Source: Hyphomicrobiales bacterium (GTDB lineage Bacteria > Pseudomonadota > Alphaproteobacteria > Rhizobiales > Rhizobiaceae). Taken from it: 64,000 nt of DNA. The stretch is taken from positions 124,001 to 188,000 of the forward strand of contig UCEY01000002.1 of assembly GCA_900471605.1 (NCBI GenBank), read 5' to 3'. This document shows, piece after piece, positions 38,803 to 48,058 of this stretch (positions within the stretch are counted from its first letter, which is position 1; each line of letters starts with the position of its first letter). Made by a program: the position numbers and the translations under genes. Under the pieces are notes generated by a model. That model ran no database searches, was not told the DNA's origin, and worked only from the letters and a program-made list of their open reading frames with translations.

Positions 38803-39576
38803 ATGAGCTACGAAACCCTGCTGACCGAGATCCGGGGCGCAGTCGCGCTCATCACCCTCAATCGCCCGAAGGCGCTGAATGCGCTTAACTCGACCGTGAT
38901 GGCGGAGCTGACTGAAGCACTCTCCGCATTCGGCAAGGACGAGGCGATCGGTGCGATTGTGCTCACCGGCTCGGAAAAGGCCTTTGCCGCCGGCGCCGAT
39001 ATCAAGGAAATGCAAGGCATCGATTTCGTCGAAGCCTATGTGAACGACTTCATTTCCGGGTGGGAGGCGATCGCCGCCACCCGCAAGCCGATGATCGCCG
39101 CCGTCTCCGGCTTCGCGCTCGGCGGCGGCTGCGAACTCGCCATGATGTGCGATTTCATCATCGCCTCGGAAACCGCCAAGTTCGGCCAGCCGGAGATCAC
39201 GCTTGGCGTCATTCCCGGCATGGGCGGCTCGCAGCGGCTGACCCGCGCCGTCGGCAAGGCAAAGGCGATGGACATGGTCATGACCGGCCGGATGATGGAT
39301 GTGGCGGAAGCGGAGCGGGCGGGGCTCGTGTCGCGCATCGTTTCGCCGGATCGGCTGATCGACGAGGCGGTCGAGGCGGCGGCGAAGATCGCCTCCTTCC
39401 CGCGTGCTGCGGTGCTGATGGCCAAGGAGGCGGTGGGCCGTTCTTTCGAGGGCACGCTTGCCGAAGGCCTGCGTTTCGAACGCCGGCTCTTCCATTCGTT
39501 GTTTGCAACTGCAGACCAGAAGGAAGGCATGGCGGCCTTCGTGGAAAAGCGCAAACCGCAGTTCTCGAACCGCTAG
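38803..39576 (+). CDS. Enoyl-CoA hydratase
   Basis: A 257-residue crotonase-family protein hydrating trans-2-enoyl-CoA in fatty-acid oxidation. The oxyanion-hole residues are in AAGADIKEM and [11 protein letters not shown]; both catalytic glutamates are present (CELAMMCDF and [14 protein letters not shown]). Length and sequence are of the generic FadB1/paaF-like type; chain-length preference cannot be read. ATG at 38803 after AGAGGAG. Confidence 0.92.
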   Translation: MSYETLLTEIRGAVALITLNRPKALNALNSTVMAELTEALSAFGKDEAIGAIVLTGSEKAFAAGADIKEMQGIDFVEAYVNDFISGWEAIAATRKPMIAAVSGFALGGGCELAMMCDFIIASETAKFGQPEITLGVIPGMGGSQRLTRAVGKAKAMDMVMTGRMMDVAEAERAGLVSRIVSPDRLIDEAVEAAAKIASFPRAAVLMAKEAVGRSFEGTLAEGLRFERRLFHSLFATADQKEGMAAFVEKRKPQFSNR

Positions 39577-39612
39577 ATCGCAAAAGGGGTGGGCCATCCG
39601 CCAAAATGCGCG

Positions 39613-39641
39613 TTGACTGGGGCGGGTATTCCGGTTATATG
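39613..39641 (+). promoter_or_regulatory. Promoter of rpsT
   Basis: TTGACT (-35, 39613-39618), a 17-bp spacer and TATATG (-10, 39636-39641) form a strong housekeeping promoter, 125 bp before the rpsT start. Confidence 0.75.
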
Positions 39642-39765
39642 CCCGCCCACAGTTGGGAAAGCCTGATCATGGCTTCCTCTATTGCTCCCGAATTGCTGGA
39701 TTGATGGTCGCAAGGACCGGCGCGGCAACGGCGGAGTTTGGTTCGAATTCGTAGAGAGGCATGAA

Positions 39766-40032
39766 ATGGCCAATACAACTTCGGCGAAAAAGGCGACCCG
39801 CAAGATCGCACGCCGTACCGCAGTCAACAAGTCCCGCCGCTCGCGCGTTCGCGGCTTCATCCGCAAGGTCGAGGAAGCGATTGCTACGGGTGACGTGGCC
39901 GTTGCCGCCGAAGCTCTCAAGGCTGCCCAGCCGGAGATCCAGCGCGCCGCTTCCAAGGGCGTGCTTCACAGCAATACGGCATCCCGCAAAGTGTCCCGTC
40001 TTGCTGCACGTGTGAAGGCCCTTTCGGCCTAA
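39766..40032 (+). CDS. rpsT: 30S ribosomal protein S20
   Basis: An 88-residue, strongly basic, all-helical protein of the small ribosomal subunit that binds 16S rRNA early in assembly. The start [16 protein letters not shown] and [19 protein letters not shown] are diagnostic. ATG at 39766 after GAGAGG. A good promoter lies at 39613-39641 and a terminator at 40060-40087. rpsT followed at a distance by dnaA is a common rhizobial order. Confidence 0.97.
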   Translation: MANTTSAKKATRKIARRTAVNKSRRSRVRGFIRKVEEAIATGDVAVAAEALKAAQPEIQRAASKGVLHSNTASRKVSRLAARVKALSA

Positions 40033-40059
40033 GAAATTTCACAAACTGTATCATAATGA

Positions 40060-40087
40060 AGCCTGGTCCTCCCGACCGGGCTTTTTG
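40060..40087 (+). terminator. Intrinsic terminator of rpsT
   Basis: A 9-bp stem with one G-T pair (AGCCTGGTC / GACCGGGCT) and 5-base loop is followed by five T, 28 bases after the rpsT stop. Confidence 0.85.
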
Positions 40088-40158
40088 TGATTCTCTCAGG
40101 CCTCCTTATATTTATCCGGCTCATTAACAATTTCGTGTCACCGGCGTGACAGAAAATA

Positions 40159-40172
40159 TTGATATAAATCAA
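40159..40172. promoter_or_regulatory. Perfect FNR/FixK-type box
   Basis: TTGAT-ATAA-ATCAA matches the FNR/FixK consensus TTGAT-N4-ATCAA at all ten fixed positions, and the dyad extends one more base on each side (T/A). No promoter at the standard -41.5 spacing is obvious on either strand, and the next called gene (dnaA) starts about 720 bp away. Confidence 0.6.
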
Positions 40173-40836
40173 TAACTTGTGAGAGGTCTATGAGTCTGTG
40201 GGTGACTTTGGCGATGGCCAAAAGCCCTCAGATCGAGTCAAGAACATTTTTATTTTTTCTGTGAACAATCGCTCAGAATGTATGTCATTTTTGAATCCCA
40301 TTGATTCAACAGCGATTCTCCATGAAGGCCTCTGTGACATTCAAATCACGCTCGCGGAGTCAACGCCCGGCTCTTAATTTTGCGTAAAATTCATCATTGA
40401 TCTTGGCATTTGATCCTGCCTAAATGGCCTTCAGCAAGGGGCGCGGGGATTACTTCAAAGGGCTGCCGGTAACCGTCAAGTGTACGACGGCGAGCAGACT
40501 TTTGCCCTTTGCAACGGGATCAACTCGCCCGTTTTCCTGATAACCATCGGTTGCGGTCCGGAAATTGGCATTTTCCGGAAACGGTCGATTTTTGTCAACG
40601 TAATCCGGTTCGGCACCCGGATGAAGGAGGTGGAAGAAGTTTGGACGGCTCACGATGAGGGTGAGGGCGTTCATATATGTGGGGTGGCTCCTGCAAGCGC
40701 AGACCGTTACGAGGCGGGCTGGGCGGGACTTTTGATCGGCTGCGAGGACGAGAGAGAGTTTTTGAAAAAAGGGGACGGGCGGCGACGGTTCTCAATGATT
40801 GGGAATGGTTTGCTATGCCTTGAAACGAAGTTTGTT

Positions 40837-40862
40837 CTGGCGGCGTTAACGAGAACCGCCAG
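40837..40862 (+). other. Hairpin in the dnaA leader
   Basis: CTGGCGG (40837-40843) and CCGCCAG (40856-40862) form a perfect 7-bp stem with a 12-base loop, ending 27 bases before the dnaA start. No T-run follows, so a role in mRNA folding or stability is more likely than termination. Confidence 0.4.
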
Positions 40863-40889
40863 GCTACGAGATTTGGAAGGCGGCGAATT

Positions 40890-42455
40890 ATGCATATGAA
40901 TACTATCTCGGCCCGTGCAGGTAATGGGGACCACGCGCGGCAGGCATTTGATCCAAGTTGCTCCCAGGCGGCAGGGGAAACGACGGAAATGAAGCATGAT
41001 GCTCTTTTTGAGCGGTTCAGCGCACGTCTTAAGGCGCAGGTCGGCCAGGATGTTTATGCAAGCTGGTTCGGACGTTTGAAGCTGCATTCCGTCTCGAAGA
41101 GTGTTGTTCGGCTCACGGTGCCGACCACCTTTCTGAAATCCTGGATCAATAACCGCTATCTCGATCTGATCACCACTATCTTCCAGGCGGAAGATGCGGA
41201 AATCCTGAAGGTGGAAATCCTGGTGCGCAGCGCAAGCCGCAGCACCAAGACAGCTGTAGCAGGCGAAGAGCGCTCTCTTGCGCCGGAACCGGCCGTCGCT
41301 GCCTCTTTTCCGCGTCCTCAGGCACCCCGCGAGATTGGTAAGATTGCTGCTTTCCCGACCCCGGCGGCTTCTCCTGCGCGTTCGGCCCAGGCTCCGGGCC
41401 CGCTGTTCGGCTCGCCGCTCGATAGCCGCTTCACCTTCGAGACCTTCGTGGAAGGCCCGTCGAACCGGGTAGCGCTCGCCGCTGCAAAAACGATCGCGGA
41501 AGCCGGCGCCAGTGCGGTTCGGTTCAATCCGCTCTTCATTCATTCGGGCGTTGGCCTCGGCAAGACGCATCTTCTGCAGGCGATTGCCAATGCGGCGGTC
41601 GGCAGCGAGCGCATGCCGCGGGTCGTCTATCTGACTGCGGAATATTTCATGTGGCGTTTTGCGACGGCGATCCGCGACAACGACGCGCTGACGCTCAAGG
41701 ACTCGCTGCGCAATATCGATCTGCTGATCATTGACGACATGCAGTTCCTGCAGGGCAAGATGATCCAGAACGAGTTCTGCCATCTCCTGAACATGCTGCT
41801 CGACAGTGCCAAACAGGTAGTGGTTGCTGCCGACCGCGCGCCGTGGGAGCTGGAATCGCTTGATCCGCGCGTCCGCTCCCGTCTGCAGGGTGGTGTGGCG
41901 ATCGAAGTCGAGGCGCCGGACTATGAAATGCGCCTCGAGATGATCAAGGGCCGTCTGGAGACAGCACGGCAGGACGATCCGTCGCTCGATATCCCCGCCG
42001 ACATCCTGAGCCACGTGGCCCGGAATGTGACCGCCAGCGGTCGCGAGCTGGAAGGCGCGTTCAACCAGCTTCTGTTCCGTCGGTCTTTCGAGCCTTCCCT
42101 GTCGATCGAGCGCGTCGATGAACTGCTCGCCCATCTGGTGGGTGCGGGCGAGGCCAAGCGCGTCCGCATCGAGGACATCCAGCGCATCGTGGCGCGTCAC
42201 TATAATGTGTCGCGGCAGGAACTGGTCTCGAACCGCCGCACCCGGGTCATCGTCAAGCCGCGCCAGATCGCCATGTATCTGTCGAAGACGCTGACGCCGC
42301 GCTCTTTCCCCGAGATCGGCCGCCGTTTCGGCGGCAGGGACCATACCACCGTCCTGCATGCGGTCCGCAAGATCGAGGAATTGATTTCGGGTGACACGAA
42401 GCTCAGCCACGAGGTAGAACTGCTGAAACGGCTGATCAACGAGAACAACGCTTAA
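40890..42455 (+). CDS. dnaA: Chromosomal replication initiator DnaA
   Basis: A 521-residue AAA+ protein that binds DnaA boxes and opens the origin. Domain I is near residues 34-110 ([23 protein letters not shown]), a low-complexity linker follows (about 115-165), domain III has Walker [15 protein letters not shown] and Walker [13 protein letters not shown], and domain IV ends with the DnaA-box reader [16 protein letters not shown]. The first ATG at 40890 has GGAAGG before it; ATGs at 40896 and 40989 are alternatives. The linker length is typical of rhizobia. Confidence 0.96.
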   Translation: MHMNTISARAGNGDHARQAFDPSCSQAAGETTEMKHDALFERFSARLKAQVGQDVYASWFGRLKLHSVSKSVVRLTVPTTFLKSWINNRYLDLITTIFQAEDAEILKVEILVRSASRSTKTAVAGEERSLAPEPAVAASFPRPQAPREIGKIAAFPTPAASPARSAQAPGPLFGSPLDSRFTFETFVEGPSNRVALAAAKTIAEAGASAVRFNPLFIHSGVGLGKTHLLQAIANAAVGSERMPRVVYLTAEYFMWRFATAIRDNDALTLKDSLRNIDLLIIDDMQFLQGKMIQNEFCHLLNMLLDSAKQVVVAADRAPWELESLDPRVRSRLQGGVAIEVEAPDYEMRLEMIKGRLETARQDDPSLDIPADILSHVARNVTASGRELEGAFNQLLFRRSFEPSLSIERVDELLAHLVGAGEAKRVRIEDIQRIVARHYNVSRQELVSNRRTRVIVKPRQIAMYLSKTLTPRSFPEIGRRFGGRDHTTVLHAVRKIEELISGDTKLSHEVELLKRLINENNA

Positions 42456-42461
42456 ACATCC

Positions 42462-43079
42462 ATGTTTCTCCTCTCGGTAGCGACGATCTGGGCCGTGGCG
42501 TGCATAACGCCGGGGCCCAATACGCTTCTGGTCATGCGTTATGCGCTGACTGCCCCGCGGCGCGTGCCGATCGTGGCGGCGATGGGAACGATCACGGGCA
42601 CGTTTTGCTGGGGTCTTGCCGGCTGGTTGGGGATCAATGTCCTCTTCCAGGCTGCACCCTTTGCCTATGTGGCGCTCAAGGTCGTGGGCGGCCTCTATCT
42701 CGTCTGGCTCGGATTGAAGATATTCCTCGATGCGCGGAAATCGCGTCAGTCGGCTGACATCGCGGCGGCGCGTATCGAAGTTCCGCTGAAGACCGCCTAT
42801 CGCATGGGGCTGGCGACCAACCTCGCCAATCCGAAATCGGCGCTCTTCGTGGCCAGCCTTTTTGCCGCGACAATGCCAGCCGGCACGCCCTTCCTCTATG
42901 GCCTTGCGGCAATCGCCGTCATGGTCACGGTTTCGACGATCTACTACACTTTCCTGGTCGCGCTGATCACTCACCGCAAGGTGGCGGCAGCCTATCTCAA
43001 AGCCAAGAAGAGGATCGATCTCGGCGTCGGCATGGTCTTTGTCGGCTTCGGCACCAAGCTGCTGATGTCGCAGCGCTGA
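42462..43079 (+). CDS. LysE-family amino-acid exporter
   Basis: A 205-residue inner-membrane protein with about six hydrophobic segments. The start VATIWAVACITPGPNTLLVMRYALT carries the family Pro-Gly-Pro motif, and the middle holds NLANPKSALFVASLFA. Members export amino acids or homoserine lactones; the substrate here is unknown. ATG at 42462 is only six bases after the dnaA stop, so it may be read from the dnaA transcript. Confidence 0.88.
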   Translation: MFLLSVATIWAVACITPGPNTLLVMRYALTAPRRVPIVAAMGTITGTFCWGLAGWLGINVLFQAAPFAYVALKVVGGLYLVWLGLKIFLDARKSRQSADIAAARIEVPLKTAYRMGLATNLANPKSALFVASLFAATMPAGTPFLYGLAAIAVMVTVSTIYYTFLVALITHRKVAAAYLKAKKRIDLGVGMVFVGFGTKLLMSQR

Positions 43080-43088
43080 GGATCATGA

Positions 43089-43682
43089 ATGGCCGCCTCG
43101 AAAGATCCGACAGGCAGCTTTTATAGCCAAAACGCAGTGACCTACGCGGCAAGTTCTGCCCCGAACATGCGCCGCCTCGATATCTTCCTCTCGAAGCTCG
43201 CGCCCGGCGCCGTGATCCTCGAACTCGGCTGCGGCAGCGGGGGCGATAGCGCCGTCATGATCGCGCGGGGCTTCGACGTTATGCCGACCGACGGCACTCC
43301 AGAGATGGCGGAAGAGGCGTCGAAAAACCTGGGCAGGCCAGTCGATGTGCTGCGTTTCGGGGATATCGATGCGGTCTCGGCTTTCGACGGCATATGGGCC
43401 AATGCGTGCCTGCTGCATGCGCCGCGCGCGGAGCTTGGCGGCATCCTCGGCCGCGTCCATGAGGCCTTGCGGTCGGGCGGGGTGTTTTACGCCAGCTTCA
43501 AGGCTGGCGAGGCCGAAGGTCATGACGGCCTTGGGCGCTATTACAACTATCCGTCCAGGGACTGGATAAGTGCCGCTTACGGGGTTTTCGCCTGGACCTC
43601 TGTCGATATCGACGAAGAGCAGGGCAGCGGCTACGACAACAAGCCGACCGACTGGCTGCACGTTCTTGCGGTAAAGGCCTGA
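43089..43682 (+). CDS. Class I SAM-dependent methyltransferase
   Basis: A 197-residue methyltransferase. SAM motif I is VILELGCGSGGDSAVMIARG at about 38-57; the acidic end of strand 2 is MPTDGTPEM; LRSGGVFYASFKAGEAEG is the post-III region. The substrate cannot be read from sequence. ATG at 43089, nine bases after the LysE stop, with GAGGA in front. It converges on hemW with only a few bases between. Confidence 0.82.
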   Translation: MAASKDPTGSFYSQNAVTYAASSAPNMRRLDIFLSKLAPGAVILELGCGSGGDSAVMIARGFDVMPTDGTPEMAEEASKNLGRPVDVLRFGDIDAVSAFDGIWANACLLHAPRAELGGILGRVHEALRSGGVFYASFKAGEAEGHDGLGRYYNYPSRDWISAAYGVFAWTSVDIDEEQGSGYDNKPTDWLHVLAVKA

Positions 43683-43688
43683 GGCCTC

Positions 43689-44882
43689 TCAGCAGGCGAG
43701 ATCGGCCACCACAGCGTCGAGAATCAGCATGCCGGCCGGCGTGCAGCGCAGCCGCGAATTGCCAAGCCGTTCGATGAAGCCGTGCTCGAGCAGCCGCTCT
43801 TCGCGGACCGGGTCCGGATCGCGGCCGGAAAGCTGCTGCCAGCGGGCGAGATCCACGCCTTCCCGCAGACGCAGGCCCATCAGCAGCAATTCGTCGGCCT
43901 GTTCCTCGTAGCCGAGGATTTCCTCGTCCAGCATGCCGTGGCCGATGCGTTCCACCTGCTCCAGCCAGGTTTCCGGGCGCCGCTCGGTAGAGGTCGCAAT
44001 CTTGGTTCTACCGCGCGTCAGGCGGCCATGGGCGCCAGGGCCAATGCCCGCATAGTCGCCGTAACGCCAATAGGTCAGGTTGTGGCGGCTTTCGGCACCC
44101 GGCCGCGCATGGTTGGAAACCTCATAGGCCGGCATGCCGAACCGCTCGGTAATCTCCTGCGTCGCCTCGTAGAGCGCCGCCGACTGGTCGTCGTCCGGCA
44201 CGATCAGCTTGCCGGCCTTGTGCAGGCCATAGAAGGGCGTGCCTTCCTCGATGGTCAGCTGGTAGAGCGACAGGTGATCGACGGCATAGGAGACCGCTTC
44301 CGTCAGCTCCGCTTCCCAGGCCTCGACCGTCTGTTTGGGCCGGGCATAGATGAGGTCGAAGGACATGCGCGGAAAGATCTCCCGCGCCAGCCTGATTGCC
44401 TTCAGCGCATCAGCGACATCATGCAGCCGACCGAGGAACTTGAGGTCCGCGTCGTTGAGCGCCTGTACACCGAGCGAAACGCGGTTGACGCCAGCGTCAC
44501 GATAACCGCGGAAGCGTGTCGCCTCGACGCTGGACGGATTGGCCTCCATGGTGATCTCGATACCATCGGGCACATGCCAGTGCCTGGCGATGCCGTCGAG
44601 GATCGCCGAAACCGTCGCGGGGTCCATGAGCGAAGGCGTGCCGCCGCCGAGGAAGATGCTGGTGACGGTCTTCGGCCCGCTCATGCGCCGCATCACCTCC
44701 ATTTCCTTGAGGAAAGCGGCGGTGAAGCGCGGCTGATCCACCGGCTGGTGGCGCACATGACTGTTGAAGTCGCAATAGGGGCACTTGGCCGCGCAGAACG
44801 GCCAATGCACATAGACGCCGAAGCCCGGCTCGCCTGTATCGGGCAGAAGGGTATCGCGCAGAAGAGGAGCGGCTGAATTCAA
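43689..44882 (-). CDS. hemW: Radical-SAM heme chaperone HemW
   Basis: A 397-residue radical-SAM protein. The cluster motif CAAKCPYCDF has Phe after the third Cys-x, which marks HemW (heme delivery) rather than the coproporphyrinogen oxidase HemN, which has a fourth Cys there. GGGTPSLM and the C-terminal HemN-type domain are present. The frame opens with TTG at 44882; no ATG gives the conserved start. It lies six bases after rdgB and is probably cotranscribed with it. Confidence 0.9.
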   Translation of the reverse strand: MNSAAPLLRDTLLPDTGEPGFGVYVHWPFCAAKCPYCDFNSHVRHQPVDQPRFTAAFLKEMEVMRRMSGPKTVTSIFLGGGTPSLMDPATVSAILDGIARHWHVPDGIEITMEANPSSVEATRFRGYRDAGVNRVSLGVQALNDADLKFLGRLHDVADALKAIRLAREIFPRMSFDLIYARPKQTVEAWEAELTEAVSYAVDHLSLYQLTIEEGTPFYGLHKAGKLIVPDDDQSAALYEATQEITERFGMPAYEVSNHARPGAESRHNLTYWRYGDYAGIGPGAHGRLTRGRTKIATSTERRPETWLEQVERIGHGMLDEEILGYEEQADELLLMGLRLREGVDLARWQQLSGRDPDPVREERLLEHGFIERLGNSRLRCTPAGMLILDAVVADLAC

Positions 44883-44888
44883 GGCGCC

Positions 44889-45533
44889 TCAAGCCTCCAG
44901 GCAGGTTTCGACGAAACGCTTGAAGGCACGGGCGCGATGCGACAGCGCCTCGGGCTCGCCGGGTTTCCAGCCATGTTTCTGATCGCTGCTCATTTCCCCG
45001 AATGTAATATCATAGCCCGCCGGCTGGAAGACCGGATCATAACCAAAACCCTCGCTGCCGCGCGGCGGCCATGCCACCGTCCCTTCCACCTCGCCGCGGA
45101 ACATTTCCGTGTGCCCATCCGGCCATGCGAGGCACAGTACGCTGACGAAACGACAGGTCCGTTGCTCCGGCCTCGTAGCACCGCGCTCCTGCAGCGCCTT
45201 CTCGACCTTTTCCATCGCCATCTGGAAGTCGCGGCTGCCGTCCTCGCGCTCAGCCCAGTTGGCGGTATAAACGCCTGGAGCCCCGTCGAGAGCATCGATA
45301 ATGATACCGGAATCGTCCGACAGCGCCGGCAGGCCGGAGGCCCTGGCGGACGCAAGCGCCTTGATCGCGGCATTTTCCGCGAATGTGGTGCCCGTCTCCT
45401 CGGGCTCTTCGAATTTCAGTTCGGCCGCGGATTTCGCCGAGAAGCCGAAGGGGCCGATCAGTTCGGCGATCTCGCGGATCTTGCCGGCATTGTGGCTGGC
45501 CACGACGATCGTCTTGGTATCGAGCTTGCGCAT
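44889..45533 (-). CDS. rdgB: dITP/XTP pyrophosphatase RdgB (Ham1 family)
   Basis: A 214-residue house-cleaning enzyme that hydrolyses dITP, ITP and XTP to keep deaminated purines out of DNA and RNA. Motifs: [16 protein letters not shown] (start), [24 protein letters not shown] (metal site), [11 protein letters not shown] and [11 protein letters not shown] at 45533 after AGGAAATGTC; the longer in-frame start is not conserved. Second from last in the rph-VOC-rdgB-hemW run. Confidence 0.95.
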   Translation of the reverse strand: MRKLDTKTIVVASHNAGKIREIAELIGPFGFSAKSAAELKFEEPEETGTTFAENAAIKALASARASGLPALSDDSGIIIDALDGAPGVYTANWAEREDGSRDFQMAMEKVEKALQERGATRPEQRTCRFVSVLCLAWPDGHTEMFRGEVEGTVAWPPRGSEGFGYDPVFQPAGYDITFGEMSSDQKHGWKPGEPEALSHRARAFKRFVETCLEA

Positions 45534-45541
45534 GACATTTC

Positions 45542-45949
45542 CTATTCGATATCCCAGAGCCTCGGCTCTGCGCATTCCAGGCTGTTGCCGGCCGGATCGC
45601 GAAAATAGATTGAGCGGGCACCGTTCGGCCAGCGGAAATCGCTTTCGATCGCAATACCTGCCTTGTTGAGCTTTTCCTTGATCAAGTCAATCGCTTCGCC
45701 GGTCATGCGAAAGCAGATATGTCCCGGTCCGGTCGTTCCGTGGGGCGGGACGGGCAAACCTCCGGGCGGATGCGGCTTTACCGTCTCCGCCGGATTGAAG
45801 ATCAGAAGGATGCCCGGACCGCAGCGGAAGAACACATGCCGGTTAGCTGCGCGAAGAACCTTTTCCAGGCCGAGAATGCCGCCGTAGAACGCCTCGGCGG
45901 CATCGAGATCGTCGGTGTAGAGCGCAGTTTCGAGAATGCCTTCGATCAA
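45542..45949 (-). CDS. VOC-family (glyoxalase-like) protein
   Basis: A 135-residue protein with a paired beta-alpha-beta-beta-beta fold: [25 protein letters not shown] opens the first module and [14 protein letters not shown] closes the second, giving His/Glu positions for a metal. Function unknown. The frame begins with TTG at 45949, preceded by GGGAG at good spacing. It sits between rph and rdgB, 18 bp and 8 bp away. Confidence 0.8.
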   Translation of the reverse strand: MIEGILETALYTDDLDAAEAFYGGILGLEKVLRAANRHVFFRCGPGILLIFNPAETVKPHPPGGLPVPPHGTTGPGHICFRMTGEAIDLIKEKLNKAGIAIESDFRWPNGARSIYFRDPAGNSLECAEPRLWDIE

Positions 45950-45967
45950 GCCGCACTCCCTTCGGCC

Positions 45968-46684
45968 TTAGCCGATCGCCTGCTTCTGCATCGCCACCAG
46001 TTCCTGCGTACCGTCTTGAGCGAGAGCCAGCAGCTTCAGGAATTCTTCCTGGCTGAAGGGCTTGCCCTCAGCGGTTCCCTGCACCTCGACGATGCCACCG
46101 GAGCCGGTCATCACGAAATTGGCGTCCGTTTCGGCGGCGGAGTCTTCGATATAATCGAGGTCGATCACCGGCTGGTTGGCAAAGATACCACAGGATATCG
46201 CTGCGACGTGATCCTTCAGCACCTTCTCGACTTTGATCATCGAGCGGGCTTCCATCCATTTCAAGCAGTCGTAGAGCGCGATCCAGCCGCCGGTGATCGA
46301 GGCCGTGCGCGTGCCGCCGTCTGCCTGGATGACGTCGCAGTCGACGGTAATCTGTTTTTCGCCGAGCGCTTCGAGATCGACGACGGCGCGGAGCGAGCGG
46401 CCGATCAGGCGCTGGATCTCCTGGGTGCGGCCGCCCTGCTTGCCGGCAGCGGCTTCGCGCTTCATGCGGTCGCCGGTGGCGCGTGGCAGCATGCCGTATT
46501 CGGCGGTCACCCAGCCCTTGCCGCTGTTGCGCAGCCACGGCGGCGTCTTTTCTTCCAGGCTCGCGGTGCAGAGCACATGCGTATCGCCGAACTTCACGAG
46601 GCAGGAGCCTTCCGCATGTTTGGAGAAATTGCGCTCGAACGAGACCTTGCGCATCTGGTTCAACTGTCTGCCTGAAGGCCGCAT
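45968..46684 (-). CDS. rph: Ribonuclease PH
   Basis: A 238-residue phosphorolytic 3'-5' exonuclease that trims tRNA 3' ends. The start MRPSGR, the stretch [12 protein letters not shown], the phosphate-binding [20 protein letters not shown] and [19 protein letters not shown] are intact, unlike the truncated K-12 E. coli copy. ATG at 46684. Divergent from hrcA across 178 bp, an order that is common in rhizobia. Confidence 0.95.
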   Translation of the reverse strand: MRPSGRQLNQMRKVSFERNFSKHAEGSCLVKFGDTHVLCTASLEEKTPPWLRNSGKGWVTAEYGMLPRATGDRMKREAAAGKQGGRTQEIQRLIGRSLRAVVDLEALGEKQITVDCDVIQADGGTRTASITGGWIALYDCLKWMEARSMIKVEKVLKDHVAAISCGIFANQPVIDLDYIEDSAAETDANFVMTGSGGIVEVQGTAEGKPFSQEEFLKLLALAQDGTQELVAMQKQAIG

Positions 46685-46799
46685 GCTTCACTCCCTGGAT
46701 TTCTGTTTCCGCCTTCTAAGGCCCCGGCCAAGCTTTTGCAAAGAAAAAGGCCGGCAAGAGCTTGCGGGGCGACTGACTGTGGCGGCGGCGATTTTCCCT

Positions 46800-46828
46800 T
46801 TGGCTAAGGCGCGGGGAATGACTATATT
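46800..46828 (+). promoter_or_regulatory. Candidate hrcA promoter
   Basis: TTGGCT (-35, 46800-46805), a 17-bp spacer and TATATT (-10, 46823-46828) resemble a housekeeping promoter 35 bp before the hrcA start. No CIRCE inverted repeat was found here. Confidence 0.6.
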
Positions 46829-46862
46829 TTCCGGAAGGATCAATGGAAAGGTGAAGGTTTAG

Positions 46863-47942
46863 ATGGGATTTTCGGCATCGACGGGTAGGGACAGCGGCTC
46901 TGTGCTCGACGATCGTTCGCGCGAAATTTTCCGTCGCATCGTGGAAAGCTATCTGGAAACGGGAGAGCCGCTCGGCTCCCGCAATCTTTCCCGCCTGCTA
47001 CCCATATCGCTGTCGCCGGCTTCCGTGCGCAACGTGATGAGCGACCTCGAGGAACTCGGTCTCATCTACTCCCCGCATATCAGCGCCGGCCGCCTTCCGA
47101 CCCAGTCGGGGCTGCGCTTTTTCGTCGATGCCTTCATGCAGGTCGGGGACCTGTCCGCCGAAGAGCGCGCCAGTATCGATCGGCAGATCCGGCCCGCGGA
47201 TCGCGATCAGCCGATCGAGAGCCTGATGGCGGAAGCAACCCGGATGCTCTCAGGCGTCTCGCGCGGCGCCGGCATCGTCATCACCACCAAGAGCGACCCG
47301 GTCCTCAAGCATGTCGAATTCATTCGCCTGGAGCCGACCAAGGCGCTCGCAGTGCTGGTCGGCGATCATAACCAGGTGGAAAACAGGATCATCGAACTGC
47401 CGGCCGGCGTGACGTCGTCGCAATTGACCGAGGCGGCCAATTTCCTCAATGCCCATCTGAGCGGCCAGACGCTGCCGGAGCTGCGCGGCCAGTTGAAGAC
47501 CCTCAAGGACCAGGTTCAGGGCGAGCTTCATGCGCTCTCCCAGGAGCTGGTGGAACGCGGTCTTGCGGTCTGGTCGGGCGACAGCGAGGAGGGCAAGCCG
47601 ACCCAGCTCATAGTGCGCGGGCGCGCCAATCTGCTCGAAGGCCTGGCGGACGTTGCCGATCTGGATCGCTTGCGGCTGCTTTTCGACGATCTCGAAAAGA
47701 AGGACAGCCTGATCGAGATTCTCGACCTTGCCGAAAAGGGGCCGGGCGTCCGGATTTTCATCGGCTCGGAAAACAAGCTGTTTTCCCTCTCCGGCTCGTC
47801 GCTGATAGTCGCGCCCTATCGCGACGGCGAGGATCGGATCGTCGGTGCCGTCGGTGTTATCGGCCCGACGCGGCTCAACTATTCGCGCATCGTGCCCATG
47901 GTGGACTATACCGCCCAGCTCCTTGCAAGGCTGTCGCGCTGA
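46863..47942 (+). CDS. hrcA: Heat-inducible transcription repressor HrcA
   Basis: A 359-residue repressor that binds CIRCE elements, usually in front of groESL. The N-terminal winged helix includes [38 protein letters not shown] sequence (residues about 15-48) and [27 protein letters not shown]; the C-terminus has the GAF-like domain ending [21 protein letters not shown] at 46863 after AAGGTGAAGG. Followed by grpE after 116 bp. Confidence 0.95.
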   Translation: MGFSASTGRDSGSVLDDRSREIFRRIVESYLETGEPLGSRNLSRLLPISLSPASVRNVMSDLEELGLIYSPHISAGRLPTQSGLRFFVDAFMQVGDLSAEERASIDRQIRPADRDQPIESLMAEATRMLSGVSRGAGIVITTKSDPVLKHVEFIRLEPTKALAVLVGDHNQVENRIIELPAGVTSSQLTEAANFLNAHLSGQTLPELRGQLKTLKDQVQGELHALSQELVERGLAVWSGDSEEGKPTQLIVRGRANLLEGLADVADLDRLRLLFDDLEKKDSLIEILDLAEKGPGVRIFIGSENKLFSLSGSSLIVAPYRDGEDRIVGAVGVIGPTRLNYSRIVPMVDYTAQLLARLSR

Positions 47943-47978
47943 ATTCGCGACGAGCAGGCCCCAAGTTTCCCCGCAAGC

Positions 47979-48007
47979 CTTGATTTTTTCACCTTTAACC
48001 TCGATAT
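47979..48007 (+). promoter_or_regulatory. Candidate heat-shock (RpoH-type) promoter of grpE
   Basis: CTTGAT (47979-47984), a 14-bp spacer and CCTCGATAT (47999-48007) resemble the sigma-32 pattern CTTGAA-N11-16-CCCCATnT, about 52 bp before the grpE start. Confidence 0.35.
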
Positions 48008-48058
48008 CGGGCACAAATCGAAGCCCTTAAATCAAGCCAAGAATAACCGGAGACCGTC

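Larger units (their letters stand above)
40088..40889. promoter_or_regulatory. Long dnaA upstream control region
   Basis: An AT-richer stretch of about 800 bp without a convincing gene lies between the rpsT terminator and dnaA. It holds seven GANTC sites (40089, 40192, 40235, 40293, 40303, 40314, 40357), an inverted repeat TGTCAC-CGGC-GTGACA (40136-40151), a perfect FNR/FixK box (40159-40172), a DnaA-box-like TTGTTCACA on the minus strand (40260-40268), a CtrA-like TTAA-N7-TAAA (40374-40388), and a 7-bp stem hairpin just before dnaA (40837-40862). The right half, 40400-40830, shows no clear motif. Confidence 0.6.

Noticed and set aside
39735..39760. tRNA-like GGTTCGAATTC before rpsT
   Set aside because: Only the T-loop-like string is present; no acceptor stem or anticodon arm can be drawn around it.
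40088..40889. Chromosome origin (oriC) at the dnaA upstream region
   Set aside because: Only one weak DnaA box is seen and rhizobial origins are known to lie near hemE rather than dnaA; a dnaA control region explains the signals better.
40480..40899. 139-codon frame just before dnaA
   Set aside because: GTG start without ribosome site, uneven codon use, no domain, and it would overlap the dnaA start and hide its leader.
46685..48058. Search for a CIRCE element (TTAGCACTC-N9-GAGTGCTAA) near hrcA and grpE
   Set aside because: No match found in either upstream region.
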